From the NCBI GenBank assembly GCA_006538405.1, contig BJKQ01000008.1, forward strand, positions 1,860,001 to 1,924,000: DNA of 64,000 bases. The letters run 5' to 3'. Positions 36,262 through 46,780 of the stretch are shown piece after piece. Positions within the stretch are counted from its first letter, which is position 1; every line of letters starts with the position of its first letter. Under the pieces are notes generated by a model, which made no database searches, was not told where the DNA came from, and saw only the letters and a list, made by a program, of their open reading frames with translations. Made by a program: the position numbers and the translations under genes. The DNA is from Hansfordia pulvinata (taxonomy: Eukaryota; Ascomycota; Sordariomycetes; Xylariales).

Positions 36262-37836
36262 TCAGACTGTCGGGACCCGGGTGTACGGACCGAGAGCGGA
36301 AGGCTGCCACGCAAGGTAGCCCAGCGTGACGACAGAGGCGAAAGCGAGGATGAGCAAGCCGCGCACCTTGGCTGGGTGGTTCTGACGGAAAGACCCGAGC
36401 TTCAGCTGGGCGTCTGCGAGGGTGTTGTTGACCTTTTCAGCCCCGAGCTTGTAATAGGTGAGGCCGCCTAGAGCGATGGAGTAGCCGAAGTACTGCTGAG
36501 CCGTGACCGGGTCTCCAAAGAGGACAATGGAAGCTACCACGAGGAGAATGTCCTTCAGGACACCGGCCATGGTGAGGACGACGGCCGAGGTTTGGCCAAT
36601 CTGTGATGCGTCAGACGGCGGCCCAAGAGGAGGAAAGAGCAAGTGCATCGTGGGCCAAGGTCACTTACGAGCAGAACGACAGACACGTTCAGCATAAAGG
36701 CGACAAACGCATTGGCAATGAGGGTGCCAATGCCAAGGTTGAGAACGTCGGCCATATGCAAACGGGGCACCTCGACAAAGAAGGCAAGCGCCCCGTTGGT
36801 GATGGCGCATGCGGGAGCGTAATAGTAGAGGGACACGATGGGGTCCATCTTGTAATCCGGGTGGCTCAGGATGCGCTGCACCATGACCAGGCGGAGCGCC
36901 TCGAAGACGATGCCAGCAACTTGGACTGTAACATGCGGGTTTAGATTGGAGTGGAGGGGACTCGGGCATGGGCGGAGGGCTGTCACTTACAGATGAAGCC
37001 GATGAGATCGAACTTAAGTTCTCCAAAGGAAGCGATGACAACACCAACGACAATGAGCATAACGTTACCGAGAACCTTGAAATTGGGCGGCGCCATTCCG
37101 AAAGACCAGGTGATGAGGAGGGTGACGACCGCGTTGGTGGCCTTGAGCATCTGGATGAAAGAGACGCTCAGGTAGATGTAGGCCAGGTTTCCACAAATCA
37201 GACTCAGGCTGAACACGATACCGATGGGGAAGATGGCTTTCCTGGGGCAGGAGTCAGCATGGCGACGGTTTGGGGGCGCAGAAAAGCGAAGGCGAGACGG
37301 CACATCCGTACATGTAAAGCCGGCGATCCATGCCCACCTTGAAACGGCTGTCAAGGATGTTGGTGAAATGGGCCATTCCCTGCGTCACGGCGGTCGCGAA
37401 AAGCATGTGCCATGTTGTGAGGAAGAGAGCTGGTGGTTTTTTTTGTCAATACGACATACGCGGTGGGTGCTCGGATCGTTGAAGAAGGGTTGACTGACGG
37501 AAATCTGGATACACATGCCCGGTTAGTGTCAATTACTTTGATGGGCGCCCCGAATGAAGTAAGCAGGGGCACATACCGAACTTGGCGCTGGCGAGAACCC
37601 ATTTGTTGAACAGGATGACGCCGGAACTGCAGGCGATCCATAGCCTGAAAGAGGGTCAGCTTCCGTGGCAGAGGTCGAAGGGGCAAGCGTCGGATCACGA
37701 CTCACGCAATGTAGAAGGCGGGGTGAAGACCGCGTTTGGCGTCGGAGGGGGCGGGGTCTGCGGGCGTGTTGGAGGAGCTGGCGTTGCCGCTCTCGAGATT
37801 GCGCTCGTTGTCGCCGGATACGCGAGACTTCTCCAT
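36262..37836 (-). CDS. Triose-phosphate/nucleotide-sugar transporter family (DMT superfamily) protein
   Basis: Multi-pass solute carrier of the TPT/DUF250 group, expected in a Golgi or other endomembrane. Six exons read on the minus strand (37836-37706, 37644-37577, 37429-37312, 37241-36991, 36925-36669, 36600-36262) sum to an exact multiple of three, 387 residues. Family motifs in order: LWIACSSGVILFNKW; LFLTTWHMLFAT; FSLSLICGNLAYIYLSVSF followed by FIQMLKATNAVV; FEALRLVMVQRIL; DPIVSLYYYAPACA; FMLNVSVVLL; TMAGVLKDILLV; GYSIALGGLTYYKLG. The N-terminus is hydrophilic and the C-terminal tail after the last conserved segment has one more hydrophobic stretch. Substrate (phosphorylated sugar, nucleotide sugar or other) cannot be assigned. 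Intron 2 (147 nt) contains alternative AG sites, but only the one used gives the conserved LFLTTWH. Confidence 0.85.
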
Positions 37837-39751
37837 GGGAGGCGACGATGGCGGTTGGCGTTGGGACGGACGGGGAGAGGGAAGAGAAAAGAAGAAGAGA
37901 GGAGAGGAGAGGAGAGGAGTGGATTGTTGCAGTTGGGACGACGGACGGCGGCACCGGGACGAACGAGGTGTATCAACTATTTGTACGTGCAGGCGGGTGA
38001 TTTAAAGGTGTTTAGAGTTTGGTGGACGAACGGGCCACGGAGGTCGGATCCGTAGGTAGGCTGTAGGAGGGTGCACGCGGGAAATCGACAGTGGAGGGCG
38101 GGACGAAGCGAGCAGGGGATCCAAGGGAACAAAAGACGCAGAGGGACCGCGCACATGTATTACGTCGCGTCCGGCAGTGGTGCTGCGTAAATGTCGGAGC
38201 AGGAGGGATAGTTGAACTTGGACAATGCATCAAATGTCATTGATGGATATCATCCAGGGCAGTGGCATGGACGGCTGACATGATGAGGTAATAGGTAAGT
38301 AGGAAGGTAGGTACGAGTACAGGGTAGGTAGCTAGAGGCCAGGCCCCATCATATGGATGGACGGGATCCCGGCGGTACCTACGAGGCCTTCTTCGGTTGG
38401 TTGACATGTAGGTACTCGTAGTGGCCCATCAATGTCCCACTCATCCCGTCGCAGTGGTTATTGGCCGGGGCAGCCCAGTCTCTGCCTCGACATCCTCATC
38501 GGAACCAGGAAGTGGTGACCGGATTTTCATGGTCAGGGATGTACTTGCAGTCGCCGGGGTACAGAGCTCATTGGGGTGACCAACGGCACCATGCGCGTAG
38601 ACTGCAGACATAAGCTACCGGCCGGGCTAGAAACCAATAACCTTGAAAGGGCAGCGTGCGCCCTTCGGCCGTAGGCCAGACCAGTCCGTCCAGGTGAAAC
38701 AGCGGCTCCGAGTCGCAGCCTTGAAATGGATGAATGATTATAGCACCCCAGCGAGCGCAGGCTGTACTCGTGCGCGTAGCAGGGTTTCACTTTCCATTTT
38801 CCCGTCTGGAACACGAGGTCCAAGGTAGGTACCTGGATAGTATTTTGCCACAGGGCGGGCGGTGCCGTCACTGTCCACTCCACTACGACTGGAGTACGAG
38901 TATCCAATTGCCTGAAGAAGGGTGCCAGGCATGGAACCCGCCCACTGGACCCGATCGCCAGAGGTCCCTCGAACCGAGATGGAGCTGGCTTTAGGTCAGG
39001 AGATGAGGCGTAATACCTGGCAAGGTGACAAGGCGTGACGGGCATAATGCCCCCCCAGAAGGAGACTAGTGAACGAGAGAACTTAGCCACCGGCAACACG
39101 CGTCGAGTTCCGCTTTTACATCCCAGGTCCACACTAGGTAAACGACTTCCAGCCGGCCATCTCTCGTGGGCCCCCCCGTCGTCGGCCACCACCACCGGCC
39201 TCGCAAGCGTAAGGGACCCAAGCACCTACGCACCCAAGGTCAGTATTCCGTAATCGTACTGATGAATAGATACGAGTAGGTATTCACCACGTACCATCCA
39301 TCGATTGCTCCCAGACGGGACACGCCCCCTCCCTGCCAACGGATCCCTAGCCCAGGCTCGCCCGAATCATCCCCCGCCCTCCCCTTTCGTCAATGGCAAT
39401 AAGATGGATGCGTACCTAAGCTTGGTGTGAGACATTACGACCAAAAATACTCCGACCCCTGTGCGAACGGACACACGATCCCTCTCACGCCCTTTTTTCT
39501 CCCGGTAGATCCCCCCCCCGCAAGTCCCGTCATGCTGGTTCTCTTTGTACGCCTGGGCGGGGAAACGTTCTATTTTCGCACTGGGAGGCAGCATCATGGT
39601 CAACAACAAACGTGCACATTCGCTTGCTGGTGGGGGTATCTTCTTTTCAACTACATTGTAGTCACACGTAGCGCGGCCTCATGGCCACTTGCACCGACAT
39701 GGGGGCGACGGACGCTTGTCGCCCAGTCCTCGTCCTCTCCTGCCCCGCCCT
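37837..39751. other. Intergenic, GTAC-word-rich, nothing recognised
   Basis: About 1.9 kb from the start of the TPT-family transporter to the stop of ALG6. The longest frame, about 230 codons on the minus strand, shows no motif or codon pattern. GGTA/GTAC words cluster at 38290-38420, 38823-38834 and 39270-39290. It contains the transporter promoter (left) and the ALG6 3' UTR (right). Confidence 0.5.
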
Positions 39752-41616
39752 CTACTTGGTCTTCACTTTGGGGCCCTCGCCAAACAGCTTCTTCGGCACC
39801 ATCCCGCACTCCCACGCCAGGCTGCCCAGGCACCAGAGGTAGCAGAGCACGAAGCCGGCCGCGCCGATCCCCACGTTCACCACCACCCACAGGTCGGGCT
39901 TGCCCGGCGGCGGCACCACGAACATGTCTAGCACGTGCCAGGCCCCCATCAGCGCGTAGAACCCGCCGTGCACCAGCGCCGTCGCCCACTGCACCGCCGC
40001 CGGCTGGCCCGCCTCGAAGTACGCGCTCGTCGACGTCGGCGGCAGGCCCAGCAGGTACGCCCACAGCAGCGTCAGCACCGCGTACGGCACCCGCAGGTCC
40101 ACCCGGTCCAGCAGCGGGTACATGGTCCACGCCCCCAGCAGGTTGGCGAACCCCACCCACGCCCGGATGTCCTTGCCCAGCCCCTGCCGGCCCGCGAGCA
40201 GCACCGTCATCGGCAGCAGCGGCAGAAGCGCGCTCTTCTCGTGGACCTGCCAGCTGAAGAGGAAGAAGCCCCAGGCCGTCGCGCCGAACGCGTACGGCAG
40301 CGCCTCCTTGCGCGGCCGCAGGAAGACGATGGCGCACGGCGGCAGGATCGCGGCCAGCGTCGCCACCAGCGACAGGCGCTGCAGCAGAGCCTTGGGATAG
40401 TTGCGCAGCTTGATGACCACGTTGGCCACGCACCAGAAATTGGCCACCTTGTCCTCGAAGAGCCCACGGGAGAAGGGGAACACCCGGTGCACCACCTGGA
40501 CCAGCAGCTCCACCACGGGGTAGTAGAAGGCCTCGGGGTCGACGTGCTGCGACAAGAAGGAGAAGATGGGCAGCTCGGGGCGGGCGCCCTCGAGCTCCGG
40601 CTGCGACGTCACACCCCGGCGGGCGTCGTAGATGACGCCGAGGACGAGGGGCAGGACAAGGACCACAAAGGACGCCAGGGTCACGGCGGCAATGCAGAGA
40701 AGGCGGCCGATGCGGATCCTGGGGAAGACGCAGCAGCCCAGCAGATAGGCAAAGACGACCGGGGCGTAGTAGAGCGCCATCTGCTTGAAGCCCAGCGCGG
40801 CGACGAAAAAGATGGACGCCCACAGGTGGCGGCCGGCGACCATGCTGGACATGCTAGCCAGGACCAGACCCAGCATGACCGTGTTGTACTGGAAGTGCAC
40901 ATGGTCGATGAGGATGGTCGAGGGCTGCATGAGAATGGCGACGAGGGCAACCGAGGCGGTCCACTGGGCGACCCCGAAGAGGCGGCTGTACCTCCGGACA
41001 AAGATGACGACGGCGGGGATGTAGGTGAGGTACTCAGAGACGATGACGGTCGCGCGCATGAAGATCTTGAGGTTGGCGTCGCCGGAGCCGCGCGAGGTGA
41101 ACAGGGCGAACCAGGCCGGATCCATGAGAAGGCCGACCTTGCCCAGGATCCAGCTATGGTAGGCCGTCAAAGGGGGGTAGTCGAGTCCCCACCACTCGAG
41201 GTCGTGGAAATACCACTGCGAAACGGGCAGCTGTGTCGTCACCTCCATCCAGTGGCGCTGGGCCTCGTAGTCGCCGAACATGGGCGGTTTCTGGAAGCCT
41301 GCGGGGGAGAAAGCGAGCGGTCAGCGAATGCGGTACGGCCTAGGCAGACACGCCCTCGCGATGGGGACAGCGGGCGACTCACCAGAGTAGCCCCAGAGCC
41401 CGGCGGCCCAGCGAAAGAGGCCGACGACCATGAGGATCAGGGGCAAGACCTGCCATTGCGACAGGGAGCTGCGGGCAGGCCACAAGAAGGCGGCGAGGGG
41501 AAAGGACGGCGTGCGGACGAGGGCCTCGGTCTTGACCCTGGGGCTGTCGACGGGCGACGTGGGCGTCTTCTTGGGCTTGCGCCGCGGCTTGTGGGGGACG
41601 GCGAGGCAGCGGCCAT
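39752..41616 (-). CDS. ALG6: ALG6, dolichyl-P-Glc:Man9GlcNAc2-PP-dolichol alpha-1,3-glucosyltransferase
   Basis: ER multi-pass enzyme that adds the first glucose to the lipid-linked oligosaccharide for N-glycosylation, using dolichyl-phosphate glucose. Exon 1 is 41616-41383 and exon 2 is 41298-39752, joined in phase (GYSG then FQKPPMFGDYEAQRHW). The luminal-loop signature HDLEWWGLDYPPLTAYHS follows, then a long series of hydrophobic segments, with QPSTILIDHVHFQYN and ALGFKQMALYYAP typical of ALG6/ALG8. GLDYPP next to the EAQRHWME region favours ALG6 over ALG8. The ATG at 41616 and the conserved N-terminus (KPRRKPKKTPTSPVD) are in different frames; adding one base to the five-G run at 41593-41597 (C run on the coding strand) joins them, about 593 residues. 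No in-frame ATG lies upstream in the downstream frame before a stop. Confidence 0.9.
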
Positions 41617-42247
41617 GGTCGCAGACAAGCTATCTGAGGAGGAGCCTAGCTGTCGGGGTCATTGACGGGTGTGGAAGGGGAGTGGCGGGGCCCCGGATTG
41701 ACGTCGTGTGCCGCTGGTGAGAGGAGGGGGCGTAGGTGAAGGTCGAGCAGCTGTGAGGTGACAGCTCTGGCTTGCTTCAATGGCAACGGGAACGCGCCAC
41801 GGGTCATTCGACTGTGCTGTGAAGGGATTCAATTGGGTGCTACGAGTTGTGCAGAGTACTCGTACATAAAACCTGGTATGGTGGGGCCCTCGCTCATAAC
41901 GGGGCGGCTTGGCCTTCTAGAAGGACTTATGCAACATGCGGATTGAGATGGTGTATTTTATGCACGATTGTTGTGCATCAACTCAACTGCATTGATGTGG
42001 TATCAACTGGTGTGGAACGTGCGGGCGACGGAATTATGCAAGCCCCTCGTTACCTTGAGCACAACTCCACATCCAACATCGTGACAAGCTCGAGCTGTGA
42101 CATCAGGTTCGGCAGCACGATCACCACCGCCCAAAATCAACATAAGGACATACATCTACTGTTGGACGGCGCACAGCTCAAACCCATTCCCAACCCACGA
42201 TCGAGTCTTTGGGGGTTTGTCTGCCCGTCCCTCCCCTCCTGCCCACC
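41617..42247. promoter_or_regulatory. Divergent promoter region between ALG6 and palC
   Basis: 631 bases between two head-to-head starts, so both promoters lie here. A single CTTGGC, the reverse complement of the PacC core GCCAAG, occurs at 41908-41913; one six-base match is weak evidence. No other element stands out. Confidence 0.45.
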
Positions 42248-43511
42248 ATGCCGTTTCCCTTTGTCCTCCCCACCACGTCGGCCTTCTCCTTCTCCTCCAG
42301 CTTCGGCTGCGAGTCGCACCCCTCCCTGCCCCTCAACGCCAGCACCTACCGCGGCGTCGTCCGCGACGACCTCAAGAAGCACAAGCGCCTGGCCCCGGCC
42401 TCCCAGGCCGCCTCGCTGTCCCTCGTCGTCTCCAACATCAACGCCTACCTGCCCTACCTGTTCGCCGTCGTCGACGCCGGCCTGGCCCCCCGCCGCGGCG
42501 CCGTGCCCGGTGGTGGCGGCGGCGGGACGAGGTCAGCGTCGTCCTCAACTCGGCCCCGGTCATCGAGTGGCGCCCGACGCTGTCCGCCGTGCCCGTGCCC
42601 GGCCGCGAGGCCGCCCGCACCAAGGTCCGCTCGCTCGAGTACGAGCTCTACTTCGCCCTGTCCACGCTGGGCTACGCCCACACGCTGCTGGCCCGCGCGG
42701 CCCTGCACCCGCTGCACGTCACCACGGGCGCGCCGCCCCCCGACGGCCCCGCCCGCGCGGCCGCCATCACCGCGGCCACGAGGCACCTGCTCGACGCCGC
42801 CTCGGTTCACGACTGGCTGGCCCGCCGCGCCGAGAGCGGCGGCAGCCCGGCCACCTCCCCGCCCTGCCCGGACATCACGCCCTCCGCCGCCCGCGCCATG
42901 GCCTCGCTGGCCCTCGCCGAGGCCACCCTGCTCGCCGTCCTCAAGGACGACCCCTACCCGGCCGTCGCCGCCCGGGGCCGCAACGACAGCGACCGCGAGT
43001 GGATGTACAAGGCCCCCGAGATCCCCAGGGTCCGCGCCCACCTCTACGCCCGCCTGTGCCTCGCCGCCGCCGACCACGCCGCCCAGGCCTCGTCCCTGTG
43101 CCACGCCGTCCCGGCCTCCGACAAGGGGGTCGGCCGCCTCGACGACGTCCTGCTGCGCTACCTCGAGGACCTGCGCCGCGCCGCCCGCGCCAAGGCCTGC
43201 CGCTTCCTCGGCATCGACGCCGAGCTGTCCGGCCAGATGGGCGACGCCCTCGGCTGGCTGCGCTGCGGCCTGCTCGAGCTCGGCGTCGAGTCCAGGGAGG
43301 TCAAGAAGGGCCTCAGCCTGAGCCGCATGCGCAAGGACTGGTCCGAGAGGAAGGAGGACAGGAAGGTCCACAAGAGCACAAACTGGGGCTCCGACGCCGG
43401 CCGCGTCGACGAGATCCGCATCCTCGAGATGCTCGAGACTAAATGGGCCAAGGTGAACGACACGGTGAGTGGTCTTCCTCTTTTATATCACTTTCACATT
43501 CACATCCTCTG

Positions 43512-43552
<41 letters not shown>

Positions 43553-43901
43553 CCACCCTCCTTGTATCGTACTTACACTCGGGATCCCTCCCTCCCTCCC
43601 TCCGCAGATGCTCACCCAGAGCCCCACCGCGCCGCAGACCTTGCTGGCCAAGCTGCCCTCGGGCCGCGAGTTCAACACGATACAGCCGTGGCAGCCGCCC
43701 GAGCTCGACCGGCTCGCCCTCGAGGCCATGCGCGCCCCGCCCGACCGCTCCGACGACTTTGGCGTCGGCGCCGGCGACCAGCTGAGCTCCGACGACGAAG
43801 GCGCGCTGCCGGGCGCCGCAGCCGCCGCCGAGGACCCCGTCGGCGCCTTCCCGGGCACCCAGGACCAATACCGGGCCGAGGGCACGCGGTCGTACTACTA
43901 G
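42248..43901 (+). CDS. palC: pH-response regulator PalC (BRO1 domain)
   Basis: Component of the Pal/Rim ambient-pH signalling pathway; its BRO1-like domain binds ESCRT-III (Vps32) at cortical signalling sites and helps activate PacC/Rim101. The start [15 protein letters not shown] is the conserved PalC N-terminus, followed by [12 protein letters not shown] and [11 protein letters not shown]. The BRO1-like body continues with [37 protein letters not shown] and [20 protein letters not shown]. Exon 1 ends at 43464 (ACG|GTGAGT) and exon 2 is 43608-43901 with an acidic Asp/Glu tail, ending RSYY. Length about 503, as in other PalC proteins. The frame breaks once, in the GGC/GGG tract near 42515-42526; one added base restores it. 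Codon use is extremely GC3-biased. Confidence 0.92.
43465..43607 (+). other. palC intron containing a (CT)n tract
   Basis: Donor GTGAGT and acceptor CCGCAG; joining 43464 to 43608 keeps the frame. About 18 CT units occupy 43515-43550 and a CCCT repeat precedes the acceptor, so the polypyrimidine part of the intron is itself a microsatellite. Confidence 0.85.
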
Positions 43902-44607
43902 ACTTTGGGGGATATGATTTAGAGTAGGGGGTCGGAGGGAAGGGGGGGGGGGGGGGGGGCAGGGGGGCATGGCAGTTCGACTTTCATCGGTGCGTGAAAG
44001 GGTGGGCCGTGGTCAAGTCGAACGAGCTCAGCGTTGCCAATCTAAGTGTTAGTATTTTCTATGATACCCAAATTTCGAGCCACTTTACAAGCTGCATCAA
44101 CAAGCTACATCGTACGCGTGAGCCGTCGCCGTTCTGCCTCAGCTTTCCGCCGAGGCGGAAATTCTGATTGTCAGCCATTGCGCTTCAGGGTCGCGTCGCC
44201 CTCGCCTCCCGCCCCTAATTACCGTTCCCACATCAAACTCGACTGCGTGCTAGTAGGCGACTCGCTTCAAGTGTCTACTTGTTCTTCAGTCGTGATATGT
44301 AGTCCTATAAAGCTGCACATTTGAAGGTCATGCGTCTGGTCTGGATATTTGCATAGGCCCGACGCGTTTCATTGCCACTGTGATGATATCTATCAAATAC
44401 TGATTTAATTAGAACGCATGTTTCAGACACGCCTAATCCAGGACCGGTGTACATACAGAATTCACAGTGACAAATTGGTTAAATGTGTGAAGATCAGGCT
44501 TGTTTAGATTTTACCCCGAAAGTTCCCATGGACCATTTTCCAAAAACGCCTTGACTCTTCAGCATGAGGCACATGCATCAGATACTTCTGAATGTCTTCC
44601 GCGCCGC
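43902..44607. other. Convergent spacer between palC and the GH2 gene
   Basis: About 700 bases between two stop codons, presumably both 3' UTRs. Contains 18 consecutive G residues at 43942-43959. The rest is AT-richer than surrounding DNA and without coding signal. Confidence 0.5.
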
Positions 44608-46780
44608 CTAGATCTTCTGCTGGTCGAGGTAGAACTTGGCCGCAGCGTTGAAGACTCTCTTCACCTCAGCAGCGGGCATCTTCTCCTTGCGGTCAAACGT
44701 GTAGAGCCCGTTGACCTCCTGCTCAATGTCCGTGCTGATTCCCATACGTTAGTGAAGACCCTGCAAAGCGTCACGATAGAAGACTTACAGTTGCGTGTAC
44801 ACGAAGCCGAGGTTCTTACCGCTCTTAGTGACGGCCTTGACAAGAGCTTCGACGCGCTTCAGCAAGTCGTTGCTATCGCTAGCAGTCGTGTAGCCCCAGT
44901 CACGTTCGTCTTTGTTGCCTGTTTGAGGCGCAATGTTGACGCCAGCGAACTCCGTGTTCATCAACGGCGCACCCTCCTTGTGCTTCGAACCGGGGTCCAC
45001 GACTTTGCCGTCCACCACAATAGGCTCCAAGTGGAAAGGACGGTCGCACAGTTTGGTCGACAGCATGCTTTCTTGGGTCGCGCAAGAGTTCTCCAGGTAG
45101 TCGGCGTCGTGGTAGTCGTGGAATGAACTGATGTCGGTCAAGACGTGCTCCCAACCACAGTTGTCGTTGACAGGGCGGGTCGGGTCCAAAGTCCTTCGCG
45201 CGGTTCTTGTCAGCTTTCTGGATTGGCAATGACTAGGGGATATGCGACTTACTTGGTCATGTAATACAGCTGGCGGATGTGGTTGCGCTGCTGCGCGTTG
45301 TCCTTCAGGTTGGGGTACGCCCAGCTTTCGTTGACAGGAGTCCACATGACGATACAGGGGTGGTTGATATCTCTCTTCACGGACTCAATCCACTCCTGGT
45401 CGAAGCGACGGGTGTACTCCTCCGAGTATTCGTACGCGTTGGCCATTTCCCCCCAGACGAGGTAGCCCAGTTTGTCGGCCCAGTAGTGGAAAATGGGGTC
45501 CTCGACCTTCTGGTGCTTGCGGCAGCCGTTCATGCCCATGGCCTTGGCCAAGATGATGTCCTCCTTCAGGCTGTCCCCATTTGGCGGCGTCAGGCCCGTC
45601 TCTGGCCAGTAGCCCTGGTCAAGGTTCAGAGCCATGAAGATGGGCCGGCCGTTGAGTCTGAAAGTGCCGTCGCCCTTGTTCCAATCGATGTTGCGGAAGC
45701 CGGTGTAGGTCTTGACCTCATCGACGACCTTGGCCGTAGAGTCGAGAAGGCGAATGGTGATGTCGTACAGGGTGGGGAACTCGGGGACCAGACCGCGGTG
45801 CCCTTGTGCCAGGCGCGCGGTTCGTCCAAGGGGGCGGCGTCCTTGAGAGACTGGGGAGCCGACTTTTGCGCGTCCTCGCTAAGAGCCACCTTGGCAGACA
45901 AGCTCACGTGGTTCTTCTCCTTGGTCAGCGAAGCCTTCTCCTTGGAGACCGGGACACCGTGCAAGCTCGTCTCAATCTCGACCAGGTAGTTGTGTTGGGC
46001 CCTGCGACCAAGAAGGGCAACAGTGGCCTCGAGGACGCCGTCCTCAATGTTGTTGGACCTCAGGATAGTGCCGTCGCTACTGCTGGCGATACGCGCAGAA
46101 GGCACCACCTCCCACCAGACGTTCTGCCAGATCCCGCTGGTAGGCTTGTAGAAGATGCTCTCGGGGATGGGCCCCCAGTACTGCTTGCCGCGGGGCTGGC
46201 TGAGGTCGTAGGGCGAGTCGCGGACGCGCAAGACGAGGTGCAGGTCGCCGCTGGCCTTGGCGGCAGCCGCCAGGGCATCGGTCAGGTCGACGTCGAAGGG
46301 AACGTGGCCGCCGCGGTGCTCGGCGACCAGAGCGCCGTTGGCCCACAGCGTGGCCTCGTAGTCGACGGCGCCGAAGCGCAGGAGAACGCGGTCGCCGGCA
46401 TCGCGCTCGGCGGACTGGCGGGGGTCGGCAAAGGCCTTGCGCTCGTACCACAAGACCTCGTGTGCCTCGTTGTGGCCGAGACCGGAGGCGGGGGTCTGGA
46501 ATGCGTAGGGTAGGCGGATCGGGGCCTTGACGTTCTCGGTGCGGCCGTGGGCAGCAAAGCCGCGCTGCTTGAGCTCGGGGAAGGCGGCCAGCCGCTGAGC
46601 CTCTTCGTCGGTGACGCCCTCGGTGGAGAGGGAGACCTTGTCGGGGGTGCCGGTGAACTGCCAGCCCCGCTGGAGCCCGACGTCTTCGTCGTCGTAGAGG
46701 ATGGTCCAGCCATCGTGCACCAGGCTCCAACGCTGGTTCGTGTGGACAAAGTCGGGACGGGGGTGCAGTTGAGACGCCAT
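44608..46780 (-). CDS. Glycoside hydrolase family 2 protein (beta-galactosidase/beta-glucuronidase-like)
   Basis: Exons on the minus strand: 46780-45253, 45193-44789, 44734-44608, about 686 residues. It starts MASQLHPRPDF with no signal peptide, so it is probably intracellular. The order is GH2: N-terminal sugar-binding domain (LWYERKAF, VDYEATLWANG, HVPFDVDLT, GIWQNVWWE), immunoglobulin-like middle domain, then the TIM barrel with TYTGFRNIDW, MNGCRKHQKVEDP, YLVWGEM and the acid/base motif TPVNESW near residue 478. The nucleophile glutamate is probably in LMNTEFAGV near residue 586. The linkage cleaved (galactoside, glucuronide or other) is not decidable. At the G4 run 45783-45786 the frame slips; one added base gives VWSPEFPTLYDITIRLL, a natural GH2 sequence. 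Both introns are otherwise in phase. Confidence 0.88.

Noticed and set aside
38533..39225. 230-codon minus-strand frame
   Set aside because: Mixed composition with intergenic GTAC words inside it and no recognisable feature.
39935..41665. 576-codon plus-strand open frame
   Set aside because: Antisense shadow of ALG6; composition (Arg/His/Gln-rich) is what GC-rich codons give on the opposite strand.
42454..43371. 305-codon minus-strand frame rich in Gly/Ala/Val
   Set aside because: Antisense of palC created by its extreme GC3 bias.
41847..43442. 531-codon plus-strand frame
   Set aside because: Out-of-frame reading of palC; Arg/Pro/Ala-rich low complexity with no family motif.
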